The notes below the pieces were generated by a model that saw only the letters and a list, made by a program, of their open reading frames with translations, did not search any database and was not told the origin of the DNA. A stretch of DNA of 64,000 nucleotides from the NCBI RefSeq assembly GCF_040760075.1, contig NZ_CP142884.1, forward strand, positions 1,488,001-1,552,000. Direction: 5' to 3'. Below, piece by piece: positions 51,796 through 62,400 of the stretch. The position numbers and the translations under genes were made by a program. Source of the DNA: Sphingobacterium sp. R2. GTDB taxonomy: Bacteria; Bacteroidota; Bacteroidia; Sphingobacteriales; Sphingobacteriaceae. The stretch's first letter is position 1. Each line of letters opens with the position of its first letter.

Positions 51796-54700
51796 ATGAA
51801 CAATGTTGATTTAAAGACAGTGGTGCGCTTGACTGGGAAATCCAGGTTGTTTTTCTCACTGATTGTGCTGGCCGGTACGATCAATCACGCCCAATCGGCT
51901 CCGAAGGTCATTTTGGAGAGCAGTTTCCTGAAGGAGACAAAAACTAACCAACAACAATTAACAGGTAAAGTCCTGGACAGCAATGGAAAGCCAATTGCGG
52001 GTGTAACAATCACTGTCAAAGGAACATCTAAAAGTACACAGTCTGATGCATCGGGAAGTTTTACGCTGGATGCGAAGGCGGGGCAAGTACTGGTGGCGAC
52101 TTCGATCGGCTACAAAACCAAAGAAGCCTTTGTGGAGAACAGCAGTGTTTCGATTCAAATGGAGGCTGATCAGAGTCAATTGGATGAAGTGGTGGTTGTC
52201 GGATACGGTACACAACGGTTAAAGGAGGTTACTTCCTCCGTTGCGCACGTGAGCGCCGACCAATTTCGTCAAAGTGGTGCGCGAAATCCCTTAGACCTTA
52301 TACAGGGTAAAGTGGCGGGCTTACAGGTGTCCAGAAGTGGTTCGAACCCAAATTCAGGGGTGGCGACGCAATTGCGCGGAGCAATTTCTGTGACGGGAAG
52401 TGCGAGTCCCTTATTTGTAATCGATGGAATACCTGGCGGAAATCCGGATCTGCTCCAACAGGATGATATCGAGTCTGTGGATGTGTTGAAAGATGGATCG
52501 GGCGCGGCGATATACGGTACCAGTGCCAACGCCGGTGTCATATTGATTACGACCAAGCGAGGGAAGCCAGGAAAATCGGTATTTAACTATTCCAATTATT
52601 TTCGAAAGGAATTTGTCTATAATAGACCCGATTTTTTGACCCCACAGGAATTTAGGGACAAGATTGCATCGGGGGAATTAAACCAGCCGGATTTTGGCCA
52701 TTCAACAGACTTTTTTGAAGATTTGATCAACAAGGATAATTTTTCTCAAAATCACAATCTATCCCTGTCTGGTGGCAATGAATCTACCACGTATCGGGGT
52801 AGTGTAAATTTCAGAAATCTGGAAGGTATCGCCAAGGAAAATTCGCGGAAGGAATATACGGTGCGCGCAAGCATCAACCAGAAAGGTTTGAATGACCGAT
52901 TGAATGTATTGATGAACATTGCGACGAATACCAACAATGCTAATCTGTTAGGCGGGGGCGGCTGGGAGAGTGAGGCCACTAAAAATCCTACCTTGTCAAA
53001 TTTTAATGACGATGGGTCGTATCGTTACGATCGTACAAGTACAAATGAATTTGCGCGCTTATTTACGGAAACCAGTTACCGGAAGCAACAAACTTCTTCG
53101 CTGGATGGAAAGGCGGATCTTAGCATCATCGAGGGGCTAAAAGCCAGTGTGTTTGGATCGGTGCAACGCAATTCTTATATCGATGGTGCCTATCGGGCAT
53201 TGAACAGTGAGGCGTCTATGGAAGATGAGGATTATCCAGGTGGCGGCTATGCTTCGAAATCGAATTTGCTGAATGAGCGGTATGCGTTTGAGCCCACACT
53301 CCAATACAACACAACAGTTGCTGAGAAACACAGCATAACCGCATTAGCTGGTTATAGTTATCGTTATGAGAAAGAGGAGGGGCAGAGTGCAGATAATAGG
53401 GGGTTTATAAATGATCGTTTTCATGAGGATAACCTCTCGGAAGGGCAAGCATTACGCGATGGTCGTGCCAATATGGACAGCTACAAGAATGACAATACGT
53501 TGATTGCTTTTTTTGGACGGGTAAATTATACGTACTCCGATAAGTATATGGCTCAGTTTATCCTTCGACGAGAAGGTTCTTCTAAATTTGGTGCAAACAA
53601 TAAGTGGGGAAGTTTTCCTGCCGTATCTGTAGGCTGGAATATCAGCAATGAAGACTTTATGCAGGATGTTGATTTTATCAACAATTTGAAGCTTCGTGCG
53701 GGTTATGGAGAAACGGGAAATACAGGGTTTTCCAATAACGCTTCTCGATTGACATTAGGGGGTGGCGGAAAGTATCTATACCCCGACGGAGCCTACCGGG
53801 AAACCTACGGACCTGATCGTAACCCCAACCCTAACTTGCGTTGGGAAACAAAAAAGGAGACGAATATCGGTGTTGATTTTACGTTATTCAGCAACAAACT
53901 TTCGGGTTCGATTGATGTTTTTCAACGTAAAACCGTTGATCTGTTGGATACGTACACGACCCCTCAACCACCTTACATACGAAATAATATCTATTCCAAT
54001 GTAGGTACGCTTTCTTCCAAAGGTATTGAATTGGCGCTCAGCTATCGCGCTATTGAACGTGACAATTTTAAATGGAATATGGACTTTACAGCGAGTACAT
54101 TAAAGAATGTAATGGATAGTTACTCGAATGATATTTTTACGGTCAAGTATAAGGAGTTTGGGGACATCGGCGGAGCAGGAGCCCTCGGCAACGCATTTAC
54201 CACCTATGAAGGACATCGCATCGGCGAGTTTTTTGGTAAACGATTTGCTGGATTTGATGCGGATGGGAAATGGCTGTTTTATAACCGAAATGGTGAACCG
54301 GTAAGGAATGATCAGATCAATAACTCCCGGGATGATCTCAACGCTTCGGATTTATCGGTGATCGGCAATGCTGTACCTAAATATTATCTTTCGTGGACGA
54401 ATAACTTTTCTTATAAAAACTTTGATCTGAGGGTGTTTATGCGTGGGAAATTTGATTATGACATCTTAAATACGACTGCGCTTTCGTATGGTAATAAAGT
54501 GTGGTCGGGCAACCTGTTAAGAGATGCTTTCACCAAATACAAGGACATCGACGATACCTATATGTATTCGGACTACTACCTCGAAAGTGGAAGTCACTTA
54601 AAAATTGACGAAGTCACCTTGGGGTATCGATTTAAATTAAAGAATGACAGCTGGGTAAATAACTTGCGCGCTTACATGACTGTACAAAACCTGGCGACGA

Positions 54701-54846
54701 TAACCGGTTACTCGGGCAACGATCCGGATTTCGTATTGGATACGGGTTTGGGGAATGAAGTGAATGGACAACGCTTGGGGATTGACAGCCGTGGTCCTTA
54801 TCCGAATACGCGGTCGCTTTTGTTTGGTGTAAATTTTAGTTTCTAA
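51796..54846 (+). CDS. SusC/RagA-like TonB-dependent transporter
   Basis: 1016 residues. Signal region (LFFSLIVLAGTINHAQS), carboxypeptidase-like domain (LTGKVLDSNGKPIAGVTITV), TonB-box-like DEVVVVGYGT, plug (LIQGKVAGLQVSRSGSNPNS, FVIDGIPGG, VLKDGSGAAIYGTSANAG) and barrel ending LFGVNFSF. It has no STN domain and no sigma/FecR genes nearby. The SusD gene starts 5 bp downstream. It is paralogous to the SusC at 21353-24331. The pair has no enzyme partner, so the ligand is unknown. Confidence 0.96.
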   Translation: MNNVDLKTVVRLTGKSRLFFSLIVLAGTINHAQSAPKVILESSFLKETKTNQQQLTGKVLDSNGKPIAGVTITVKGTSKSTQSDASGSFTLDAKAGQVLVATSIGYKTKEAFVENSSVSIQMEADQSQLDEVVVVGYGTQRLKEVTSSVAHVSADQFRQSGARNPLDLIQGKVAGLQVSRSGSNPNSGVATQLRGAISVTGSASPLFVIDGIPGGNPDLLQQDDIESVDVLKDGSGAAIYGTSANAGVILITTKRGKPGKSVFNYSNYFRKEFVYNRPDFLTPQEFRDKIASGELNQPDFGHSTDFFEDLINKDNFSQNHNLSLSGGNESTTYRGSVNFRNLEGIAKENSRKEYTVRASINQKGLNDRLNVLMNIATNTNNANLLGGGGWESEATKNPTLSNFNDDGSYRYDRTSTNEFARLFTETSYRKQQTSSLDGKADLSIIEGLKASVFGSVQRNSYIDGAYRALNSEASMEDEDYPGGGYASKSNLLNERYAFEPTLQYNTTVAEKHSITALAGYSYRYEKEEGQSADNRGFINDRFHEDNLSEGQALRDGRANMDSYKNDNTLIAFFGRVNYTYSDKYMAQFILRREGSSKFGANNKWGSFPAVSVGWNISNEDFMQDVDFINNLKLRAGYGETGNTGFSNNASRLTLGGGGKYLYPDGAYRETYGPDRNPNPNLRWETKKETNIGVDFTLFSNKLSGSIDVFQRKTVDLLDTYTTPQPPYIRNNIYSNVGTLSSKGIELALSYRAIERDNFKWNMDFTASTLKNVMDSYSNDIFTVKYKEFGDIGGAGALGNAFTTYEGHRIGEFFGKRFAGFDADGKWLFYNRNGEPVRNDQINNSRDDLNASDLSVIGNAVPKYYLSWTNNFSYKNFDLRVFMRGKFDYDILNTTALSYGNKVWSGNLLRDAFTKYKDIDDTYMYSDYYLESGSHLKIDEVTLGYRFKLKNDSWVNNLRAYMTVQNLATITGYSGNDPDFVLDTGLGNEVNGQRLGIDSRGPYPNTRSLLFGVNFSF

Positions 54847-54851
54847 TTCCT

Positions 54852-56498
54852 ATGAAAAATATTGTTAAAATTTTAATGCTGGCGTGCGTCGTAAGTGCGT
54901 CAAGTTGTACAAAATTGGATGAAAATGCTTACGATGTTATTGTTGCAGAAGATTTTTATACAAATAAGAATGAAGTAATTTCTGCTGTATTGCGACCGTA
55001 TACCCATGCCAACGCTTGGATATCGCCTTCGGGACAGGATGGCTGGTGGCGTCCGGCCGAATTATCGGCCGACCAATTGGCCTGGCCAACTAAAGGACGG
55101 CATGGAGAAGATAATGGCAAATGGAAGCGACTACATTATCATACCTGGACAGTAGATGAAGGAGGTTTAAACAATGCCTGGGTACTGATGTACTGGGGGG
55201 TAGGCTTATGTAATAGTCCCATCGATATCCTCGAAAAATCTGATGTGGCCAGTATGGGGATTACAGCGGATGAAAAGAATCAATACATTGCCGAGCTTAA
55301 GCTTTTGCGCGCGTTGCACTACCTGAAGCTGATGGATCTTTTCGGAAATATTCCGATAACCACCAAAGCACCGACTACTGCGGAAGAACCCCTTCCGGAG
55401 CCGTCTTCTACCAAAGAAGTGTTTGAATTTATTGAGCAAGAAATTCGAGATAATATTGACTTAGCTCCAAAATTATCGCGGGCGATGTTGGGTCGGATGT
55501 CGCAGGCTACAGGGTACGCAATGCTAGTTGAATTGTATTTAAATGCTGAGAAATGGTCTGGGCAACCGAGATGGGACGACTGTATCGCGGCAGCAGATAA
55601 GCTGATATCGGGTAGCGGGGGTGGTTTGAATGGTGCCATGGAACTAGATCCGAATATTAAGGACGCTTATGTTCCAACGAATGATCTATCCAAGGAAACC
55701 ATTTTTTCTATCGCTTACGACTACAAAATAGCGGATTTTTCAGCGGGTTTTCCGAGTGAATTTTATCATTTTGTGCAGAGTGAAATCTATGGCGGCGGCA
55801 GAAACGGAAATAATGGGATCGTGCTGGTACCCGGAGTTTTCGGTCAATATGCAGCAAATGATCTACGGAAAAAGGAATGGTTTTTAAGTGGTCCGATGGT
55901 GAAATTTGTGGACGGTAAAATTGTTGAAGGATCGGAAGAGTATAAAGGTGAACAGCTTGTCTTTGTGGATTATATTCGTCGGGCAAAATCTGGGGGTACA
56001 TCTTCTACCATGAGTGACGGTGAAGAAAACAGTGGAATCCGATTTAATAAATATAAAATTGGTAATAATGTAGTCGGGACGGTCAATGGCGTTTTAATAC
56101 CCGTTAATGAAAATTACAATAATACCGATTGGAATGTCTATCGATTAAGCTGGATTTATTTTGCGAAAGCCGAAGCGCTGATGCGTAAAAGCGGCGGTGT
56201 GGCTTCACAAGATGCGGTAGATTTAATTAATAGCTGCAAAAAGCGGGCATTTGCGGATACCGACTGGGCGGCAGCACAGTATAATACGAGTACGCTGACG
56301 TTAGATGAGCTTTTGGCGGAGCGTGGGCGTGAGTTTATTTTTGAGGGGTTCAGAAGGCGTGATTTAATCCGTTTTGGTAAATTTCATACCGCAACGTGGT
56401 GGGATCATAAACCTACTGCTGAAAACAAAACAGTGTTTCCGATACCTCAACAGCAGATATCGATGAATCCCAACTTAAAACAAAATCCTGGTTACTAG
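54852..56498 (+). CDS. RagB/SusD family outer-membrane lipoprotein
   Basis: 548 residues. Lipoprotein signal MLACVVSASSC, then TKLDENAYDVIVAEDFYTNK, RPYTHANAW, a TKGRHGEDNG block, helical TPR-like segments (LKLLRALHYLKLMDLFGNIP) and the signature ERGREFIFEGFRRRDLIRFG before the end NPNLKQNPGY. It resembles the SusD at 19654-21336 along its length. It is the surface lid for the SusC encoded 5 bp upstream, and its transcript ends at the hairpin at 56515-56554. Confidence 0.95.
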   Translation: MKNIVKILMLACVVSASSCTKLDENAYDVIVAEDFYTNKNEVISAVLRPYTHANAWISPSGQDGWWRPAELSADQLAWPTKGRHGEDNGKWKRLHYHTWTVDEGGLNNAWVLMYWGVGLCNSPIDILEKSDVASMGITADEKNQYIAELKLLRALHYLKLMDLFGNIPITTKAPTTAEEPLPEPSSTKEVFEFIEQEIRDNIDLAPKLSRAMLGRMSQATGYAMLVELYLNAEKWSGQPRWDDCIAAADKLISGSGGGLNGAMELDPNIKDAYVPTNDLSKETIFSIAYDYKIADFSAGFPSEFYHFVQSEIYGGGRNGNNGIVLVPGVFGQYAANDLRKKEWFLSGPMVKFVDGKIVEGSEEYKGEQLVFVDYIRRAKSGGTSSTMSDGEENSGIRFNKYKIGNNVVGTVNGVLIPVNENYNNTDWNVYRLSWIYFAKAEALMRKSGGVASQDAVDLINSCKKRAFADTDWAAAQYNTSTLTLDELLAERGREFIFEGFRRRDLIRFGKFHTATWWDHKPTAENKTVFPIPQQQISMNPNLKQNPGY

Positions 56499-56514
56499 GT
56501 GATTTAGATGATGG

Positions 56515-56554
56515 GCGGTGTATTTCTACGCTGTAGGGATACATCGCTTTTTTT
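56515..56554 (+). terminator. Intrinsic terminator, copy 1 of a repeated hairpin
   Basis: GCGGTGTATTTCTAC (56515-56529) pairs with GTAGGGATACATCGC (56533-56547), 15 bp including wobbles, followed by seven Ts. Nearly the same sequence recurs at 63686-63723. Confidence 0.9.
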
Positions 56555-56603
56555 GTTTCAATTGGGGGGTGGCAATTTTCATTTGAATAATGTTATTATG
56601 TTA

Positions 56604-56630
56604 GGGGTACCAGCAGAGCTGCGGTACCCC
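56604..56630 (-). terminator. Hairpin after the leftward lipoprotein gene
   Basis: GGGGTACC (56604-56611) and GGTACCCC (56623-56630) form a perfect 8-bp stem with an 11-nt loop, 28 bp beyond the stop codon of the leftward gene. It lacks a T-run. Confidence 0.55.
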
Positions 56631-56657
56631 ATACTATAAAGGGATAAAAGGGACAAA

Positions 56658-57584
56658 TTAGTTCTGACGTTTAATGCTGATGTTTAGATAGCGATTGTTG
56701 TCATATCCGCTCAAGGCATTGACGATAACGACACCGTATTTTTCGTCTGGGGTCTTAAAGTAGAACATGCTACCTACTTTAAGATCATTTAGCGAAAGGT
56801 TGGTCGTTTTGCGGGAAATTGCATTGTTCTGAATAACCGTTCCAGATGTTAAGGTGTTTAGAAATGTGGAGGCCTGATTGGTCTGTATACCGGAGAAATA
56901 GGTTGCCCGGCCTTTCCCGGATAGATCGGTAAAGTCGAAAGCTTTAAAGGGGATCGGACTGGCTTGTAGCGAATAGATATTATAGGAATAGGTAATGGCA
57001 CCATTGGCTTCTACTTTATAGGTGCGATACATCCCCAGATCGATTTTTCCTGCATTCGCTTTGGCCTCAGCATAGGTATATGTTTTCCCTTCCATCAGGT
57101 CAATAAAGCAAGCGCTGCTTTGCGCTGTGCTATCTGGCATATAGAGCACGCGATTGTTCAGATGGGCGTAATCTGATACCACATTATAGGTCACCGAAGT
57201 ATAGCCATCGCCCATAAATACGCCTTCGCTGTCTACCGCCATTATTCGAAAGGTGGTAAGCCCTACCTTATCGGCCTTAATTTTATAGACATAGCGGAAG
57301 CTTCTTTTTTCGCCGTCTGCCAATGGTATTTTGAGTGCTGCTGCACCGGCACCATTGTAAAATATCCATACTTGATGCATGTCTTTGGATGCTGAGCTGA
57401 TCGTGAAATCGACATAGATGGAGTCTCCGGAAGCAACATCCTTATACGTACCAATACTAAATTCATTTTCTTGGTGCAGGGTCACTTTAACATCCGTAAA
57501 CTGATTGAAAATATTGTCACCTTCCCGTTTGCAGGAAAGCAATATGCTGAAGAGGATAAGGAGCAATAAATATTTCTTTTTCAT
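56658..57584 (-). CDS. Surface lipoprotein of a Sus locus, unknown domain
   Basis: 308 residues with lipoprotein signal (ILFSILLSC, cysteine 18). The first half (about 30-135) looks like an Ig-like beta-sandwich (VTLHQENEFSIGTYKDVASG, FRYVYKIKADKVGLTTFRIM). The second half (140-308) is another beta-rich domain with YAHLNNRVLYMPD and YGVVIVNALSGYDNNRYLNI. It starts 2 bp after the SusD gene, the usual place of surface glycan-binding proteins in Sus-type loci. I do not recognise a named family; the binding role is inferred. Confidence 0.8.
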   Translation of the reverse strand: MKKKYLLLLILFSILLSCKREGDNIFNQFTDVKVTLHQENEFSIGTYKDVASGDSIYVDFTISSASKDMHQVWIFYNGAGAAALKIPLADGEKRSFRYVYKIKADKVGLTTFRIMAVDSEGVFMGDGYTSVTYNVVSDYAHLNNRVLYMPDSTAQSSACFIDLMEGKTYTYAEAKANAGKIDLGMYRTYKVEANGAITYSYNIYSLQASPIPFKAFDFTDLSGKGRATYFSGIQTNQASTFLNTLTSGTVIQNNAISRKTTNLSLNDLKVGSMFYFKTPDEKYGVVIVNALSGYDNNRYLNISIKRQN

Positions 57585-57586
57585 AA

Positions 57587-59446
57587 TTAGTTGTTTAGTG
57601 GATCGAATGTACCGCCTTCATAACCGATTGTTTGCTCGAGCAGTGGCGAGGAGCTCATAAAGGTATTTGGTAGTGGGTAGAAATAATAATAATCGCGGAA
57701 AGCAAAGGCTCCATTCGCGCTTTCTGTACGTAAATTGTAGGGATATTTGAAGTAATTTAATACGGTATCTCGGTTGTTCATGTCCAAACTCTCGCGATGC
57801 ATGATCCCGGCAGCGTTCTTTGCTTCTAATTTTTTCTTTAAAGCATCGGATTTGGTTTCGAACAGATACGTTTGGATCGTTCCTTCGAGGGTATGCATGC
57901 GACGGGTCCGTCGTAGGTCGTGATAGCGCTTGCCTTCAAAGGCGAATTCAATTTGCCGTTCGTTCATCAGTAAATCGCGCATCTGTTCTTTGTTGGCAGC
58001 AAGGGACAAACCGTAATCGTACTTCCCCTGTTCGATGCCTGCACGTTGCCGGATACTACGTACCAGTTCTTTAGCGAGCGCCAGATCGCCTGTTTCATTT
58101 GCTGATTCAGCATAGTTCATCATGACTTCGGCAAATCGGATTTCAATCCAGTCCATACCATTGCCGCCTATGTCATTGAAAATGCCCACAGATGCGGATG
58201 AAAGTGATGGATTGACAAATTTTTTGCAATAAAAGGATTTTATGGAGGATTCTCCGTCTGCATTGGTGTAGTTCCACTGTTTTCGTCCGGTCTTGCCGCT
58301 CAATGGCCAGTCTGCACCGTTATACACAATGGTGTTTTTGAATCGTGGATCTCTGTTTTTCCAAAAAAGCGCGTCATCATATAGGAGGTTATCCCCGCTG
58401 GCGGGTGTGCCATCTTTCATGCGATAGGCTTTGAGCAAAAGGGTGGTCGGAACATAATAATCTGCTGGTGCTCCGCCTTCGGAAGCGGGGCGCGAGGCAC
58501 GCTCGACAATGGTGTAACGCTTAGGTGATGTGGCAGAATAGGAACGAAGTAGTACCGCTTCTGTATTGGCTATACCTTCTTTTAAAAAGATTTCATTATA
58601 GTTGGGCATTAAGGCCCGACCAGCAGCTTGACAGAGTTCATAAGCTTCTTTGCTTGCCTGAAAAGCAGTTTGCCACCGTTGTGCTTCATAGGGATGGGAA
58701 GCATTGTCGGTTGGATTAAACTGTGGACTGGCCCAATATAGCAGTGCTTTGGCTTTCAGTGCTGCTGCTGCTGCTTTGGTAATCTTACCTCGGCCAGTGC
58801 CATCGTCCCAGGTTACGCCATCTAAATTGGTCATTGCAGCATCTAGGTCGCTGACGATTTGTGTAAAGCATGCTTTGGCGGATACCCGACCACTTAACTC
58901 CAGTTTGTCTGGATTTTGGGGGTCGAGTACAAGGGGCACGCCACCGTAAAGCCGTGTGAGCTCAAAATACACTATGGCGCGTAGGGCATAAAACTGTCCT
59001 AAAAATTTCTTCTTAACTTCTGGCGGCAGGCTCCCTGCTGGAATATAGGCGATCGCATTGTTGCAGCGTGCAATGTCAAAGTAGCGGTTGTCGCCAATAT
59101 TGGTGCCCTGGTATTTGGTGGCAATGTATTTGACATCATTAAGGGTAATTTCGCCACTTAGACCCAATACTTTTTTGCTGGCTGCATTCGTTCCCGAAAA
59201 GTAGTTTTCGTCACTGGCATAGTGCATCTGCATATCGTTTGTTGTGACTTCATGCGGATGGGAAGGCATGATCATGCTATAGGTACCAGCCAGATAGTAT
59301 TCAATGGCACCTTCGTTTTCCCAAATGCGGGCGTCCAGACCACCATGATCTACGAGCTCAAAAAAATCATCTTTACAGCTCTGTGTCATCAGGGCTGTAC
59401 TCGACGCCACCAATAAGGCTATTATGTATGTAAAATGTCTTTTCAT
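57587..59446 (-). CDS. RagB/SusD family outer-membrane lipoprotein
   Basis: 619 residues. Lipoprotein signal LLVASSTALMTQSC, then FFELVDHGGLDARIWENEGA, FYALRAIVYFELTRLYGGVP, a long TPR-like body with FAEVMMNYAESANETGDLAL and the signature NERQIEFAFEGKRYHDLRRT. The C-terminus has FYPLPNTFMSSSPLLEQTIG. It is the surface lid for the SusC encoded 11 bp upstream and precedes a surface lipoprotein gene by 2 bp. A GH43 glycosidase gene further right may belong to the same utilisation system. Confidence 0.95.
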   Translation of the reverse strand: MKRHFTYIIALLVASSTALMTQSCKDDFFELVDHGGLDARIWENEGAIEYYLAGTYSMIMPSHPHEVTTNDMQMHYASDENYFSGTNAASKKVLGLSGEITLNDVKYIATKYQGTNIGDNRYFDIARCNNAIAYIPAGSLPPEVKKKFLGQFYALRAIVYFELTRLYGGVPLVLDPQNPDKLELSGRVSAKACFTQIVSDLDAAMTNLDGVTWDDGTGRGKITKAAAAALKAKALLYWASPQFNPTDNASHPYEAQRWQTAFQASKEAYELCQAAGRALMPNYNEIFLKEGIANTEAVLLRSYSATSPKRYTIVERASRPASEGGAPADYYVPTTLLLKAYRMKDGTPASGDNLLYDDALFWKNRDPRFKNTIVYNGADWPLSGKTGRKQWNYTNADGESSIKSFYCKKFVNPSLSSASVGIFNDIGGNGMDWIEIRFAEVMMNYAESANETGDLALAKELVRSIRQRAGIEQGKYDYGLSLAANKEQMRDLLMNERQIEFAFEGKRYHDLRRTRRMHTLEGTIQTYLFETKSDALKKKLEAKNAAGIMHRESLDMNNRDTVLNYFKYPYNLRTESANGAFAFRDYYYFYPLPNTFMSSSPLLEQTIGYEGGTFDPLNN

Positions 59447-59457
59447 GTCTTTAAATT

Positions 59458-62400
59458 TTAAATACCAAAGTTTAAACCAAAGGAAATGGTACGGATTGTG
59501 GGGTAATTGTACAAGGAAGAGGAATAGGGGTCGCGGTGTTTAAATGGTGCGACAATCGTCCATAGGTTGTTCCCCGACAGCATCAGCTTGAGCGAGCGTA
59601 CATTGATCTTATCTGTAAAGGTTTTAGGGACACTCCAGTTGAACACCATATTGTTGATCCGGATGGTTGTGGCATCTTCTGCCCAAAAGGTAGAATTCCA
59701 CTTTTTCATCATTGCAGCATCGTCATATCGTGGGAATTTTCCATTGGGGTTTTCCAGCGACCAATGGTCTTCCCAAAAACTCGGAACATTCACCAATGCG
59801 GTAGGAGCGGTCATGGCTTGGGACTCATAGAATGCTTTTCCGCCAAATACGGCCCTGAAATTGGTGTTTAAGGAGAATGATTTATAAGCCAAACCAACGG
59901 TAATCCCTGTTGAAAAAACCGGCGATGTATTATCAAACATGGTGGTTAGATCTTTTTCTGTGATCTTGCCATCACCATTGGTGTCTTCGTATACGGTCCA
60001 GCCGACCTGTGGTACTTTGCCATCGATGGTATAGTTGGGGTTTTTGGCCAAGAAATTATCGACTTCCTGTTGTGTGCGCAACATATCTTGATAGATCAGT
60101 CCATAATTTGAACTGTTGTATTTACGGGAGTCTGTCCCCATTTCCACCTTCCAGTCTGGATAGGAGAAATCCCATAGTTGGAATTTGTTGAAATACATTT
60201 GGGTGGTGTAGCTTGCCGAATAGCCAAAGTTCATATTGGTGGAAAGTTTGAATCCGTTGGAGAAGGTGTTTTGGTATCCCAAGGAAAATTCGGTACCCCA
60301 GCCTCTCCGTTTCTGGTAGTTGACGACTGGAGCTTTGAATCCGGCGTACATCGGGAAATTCTCGTCGTTACCTTTGTCAAATACATCGTACGAGTTTCGG
60401 AGATAGTATTCGAACCCAAAGCTCAGTTTGTTGTCAAACCAGCGGGATTCTATTCCGAAGTTAAAGGTACGGTGTTTCTCCCAGGAGATATCGGGATTGG
60501 CAATAATGGTTGGGTTGAGTGATGCGACGGGTGTTTCGCCGTAGAGATAGCCTGTATTGACGAGGTCGACACTGAACCGTTCTTGCCATAGTCGTGCTAA
60601 TACGCGATCTTCACCTACCAGTCCATAGTTGGCTCGTAATTTTAAGTAGCTGATATAATTGAGGTCTTTAAAAAATTGTTCATCACTGACCACCCAACCC
60701 GTCGCTACCGTGGGGAATACCCCCCAGATATTACCTTTCGCAAAATTGGAGGAGGCATCGACACGTGTAATCACCTCAAGGAGATACTTTTTCTTGTAAT
60801 CGTAATTGAGCCGTCCAAAGAAGGATCGTTTGACGGCTTCGGTGATTGAACGGTCGGACCGCGTGAAAGTTGATTGGTCAAATGCCCAATATTCATCTAA
60901 ATTTAGCAGCTGTTGATTGGTCCAGTAAGCGGATAATCCTTCTGCATTGGAAGCCGACTGTTCTGCACCTACCATGAGATCAAGGCTATGCTTTCCAAAA
61001 GTATTTCCATATTGTAATACGATATTTCCCTGGTAACTATTTCCTTTGCCCAAGGATGGTAAAATCCTTGTCTTGCTACCATCCATACGAAACACTTTGT
61101 CTACGGTGTTGGTGTAGAGCTTATTGTTGTTGCCTGTGCGTACAAACTCGTATAGATCGTAAGCTGGGAGGTATTCTTGGCCACTGGAAGATGTTCCCGA
61201 ATTGGAGATCTGTATGCGGGCACTGAATCCTTTGAGGTATTCTGGCGCATAGTTTAGGGAGGCGTTAATGCTATAATTTGCGTTACTGCGTTTTTGGTAA
61301 TAGCCTGAGTTGATAATTGCCAGTGGATTGGTATTGCTATTGGCATTGATGTTACTGAAGTTTACCGGTAGGCCATCGATCTGTATGGGTACCCATTGCG
61401 GCGTCGTGATCAGGGTTTGATAGAAGTTTTGATCGCGGTCGTCGGATAGGCTATTTTGGCTATTGGTCTTTGTATTGTTTACATTAAACGCAACATCAGC
61501 TTTTAAACCATCAATAATTTGTGTGTTGAAGCCGGATCGGAAGGAGTATTTCTGTTGGCTCATACCTGCATAGTTACCGTCTTCTTTTTGATAGCTTCCG
61601 CCTGCAAAGAAGGTTATCTTTTCACTTCCGCCGGAAATGGATAGGTTATGGCGTTCCATTTTAGAGGGTTTCCAAAGTTCATCATACCAACTTTTATACG
61701 GATTTGTTTTTAAATAGGCTAAGTCTTCATCCGAAAAGAAGTCTGTGGGTTGGGCATTATTGAGTGTGTAGGTTTCATTCAATAATTTGGCGTGTTGATA
61801 TGCTGAAAGCATTTTTGGCTTTACGGTAGCGTCTGAGATACCGAGGTAACCGTTGTAGGTGAGCTGTGTCTTTCCTACCTGGCCTCTCTTGGTGGTAACA
61901 AGGATAACCCCTTTTGCTCCGGAGGCACCATAAATGGCTGCTGATGCGTCTTTAAGAATCGAAATGTTTTCTACCATGGATGCATCCAGGTTTTCAAAGA
62001 CATCGGATGATGAAATAATACCGTCAATAACATACAGTGGCTCATTGGTTACTCCTTGCAATTTGGCTTGGTCTGAGGCGAAAGCATTACGAACGTTAAG
62101 GGTAACTGCTGCGCCTGGCCTGCCCGAAGACTCACTGACGCCCAATCCTGCAACGCGGTCGCGTAAGGCTGCGGCAATGTTGGCTGCCGGGATGTCCTGG
62201 ATTTCTTTTGGGTCGACAGAGGCCACGGCCCCCAAGACTTCGCGTCGTTTTTTTGTGCCGTATCCGACCACGACAACCTCATCTATGCTGGTATTGGATT
62301 CGAGTCGGATTGTGATATTGGTTTTGCCTTTCGTGTCTATTTCTTGTACTTTATAGCCCACATAGCTCACAACAATAACTGTATTGTCTGCAGGAAGGTT

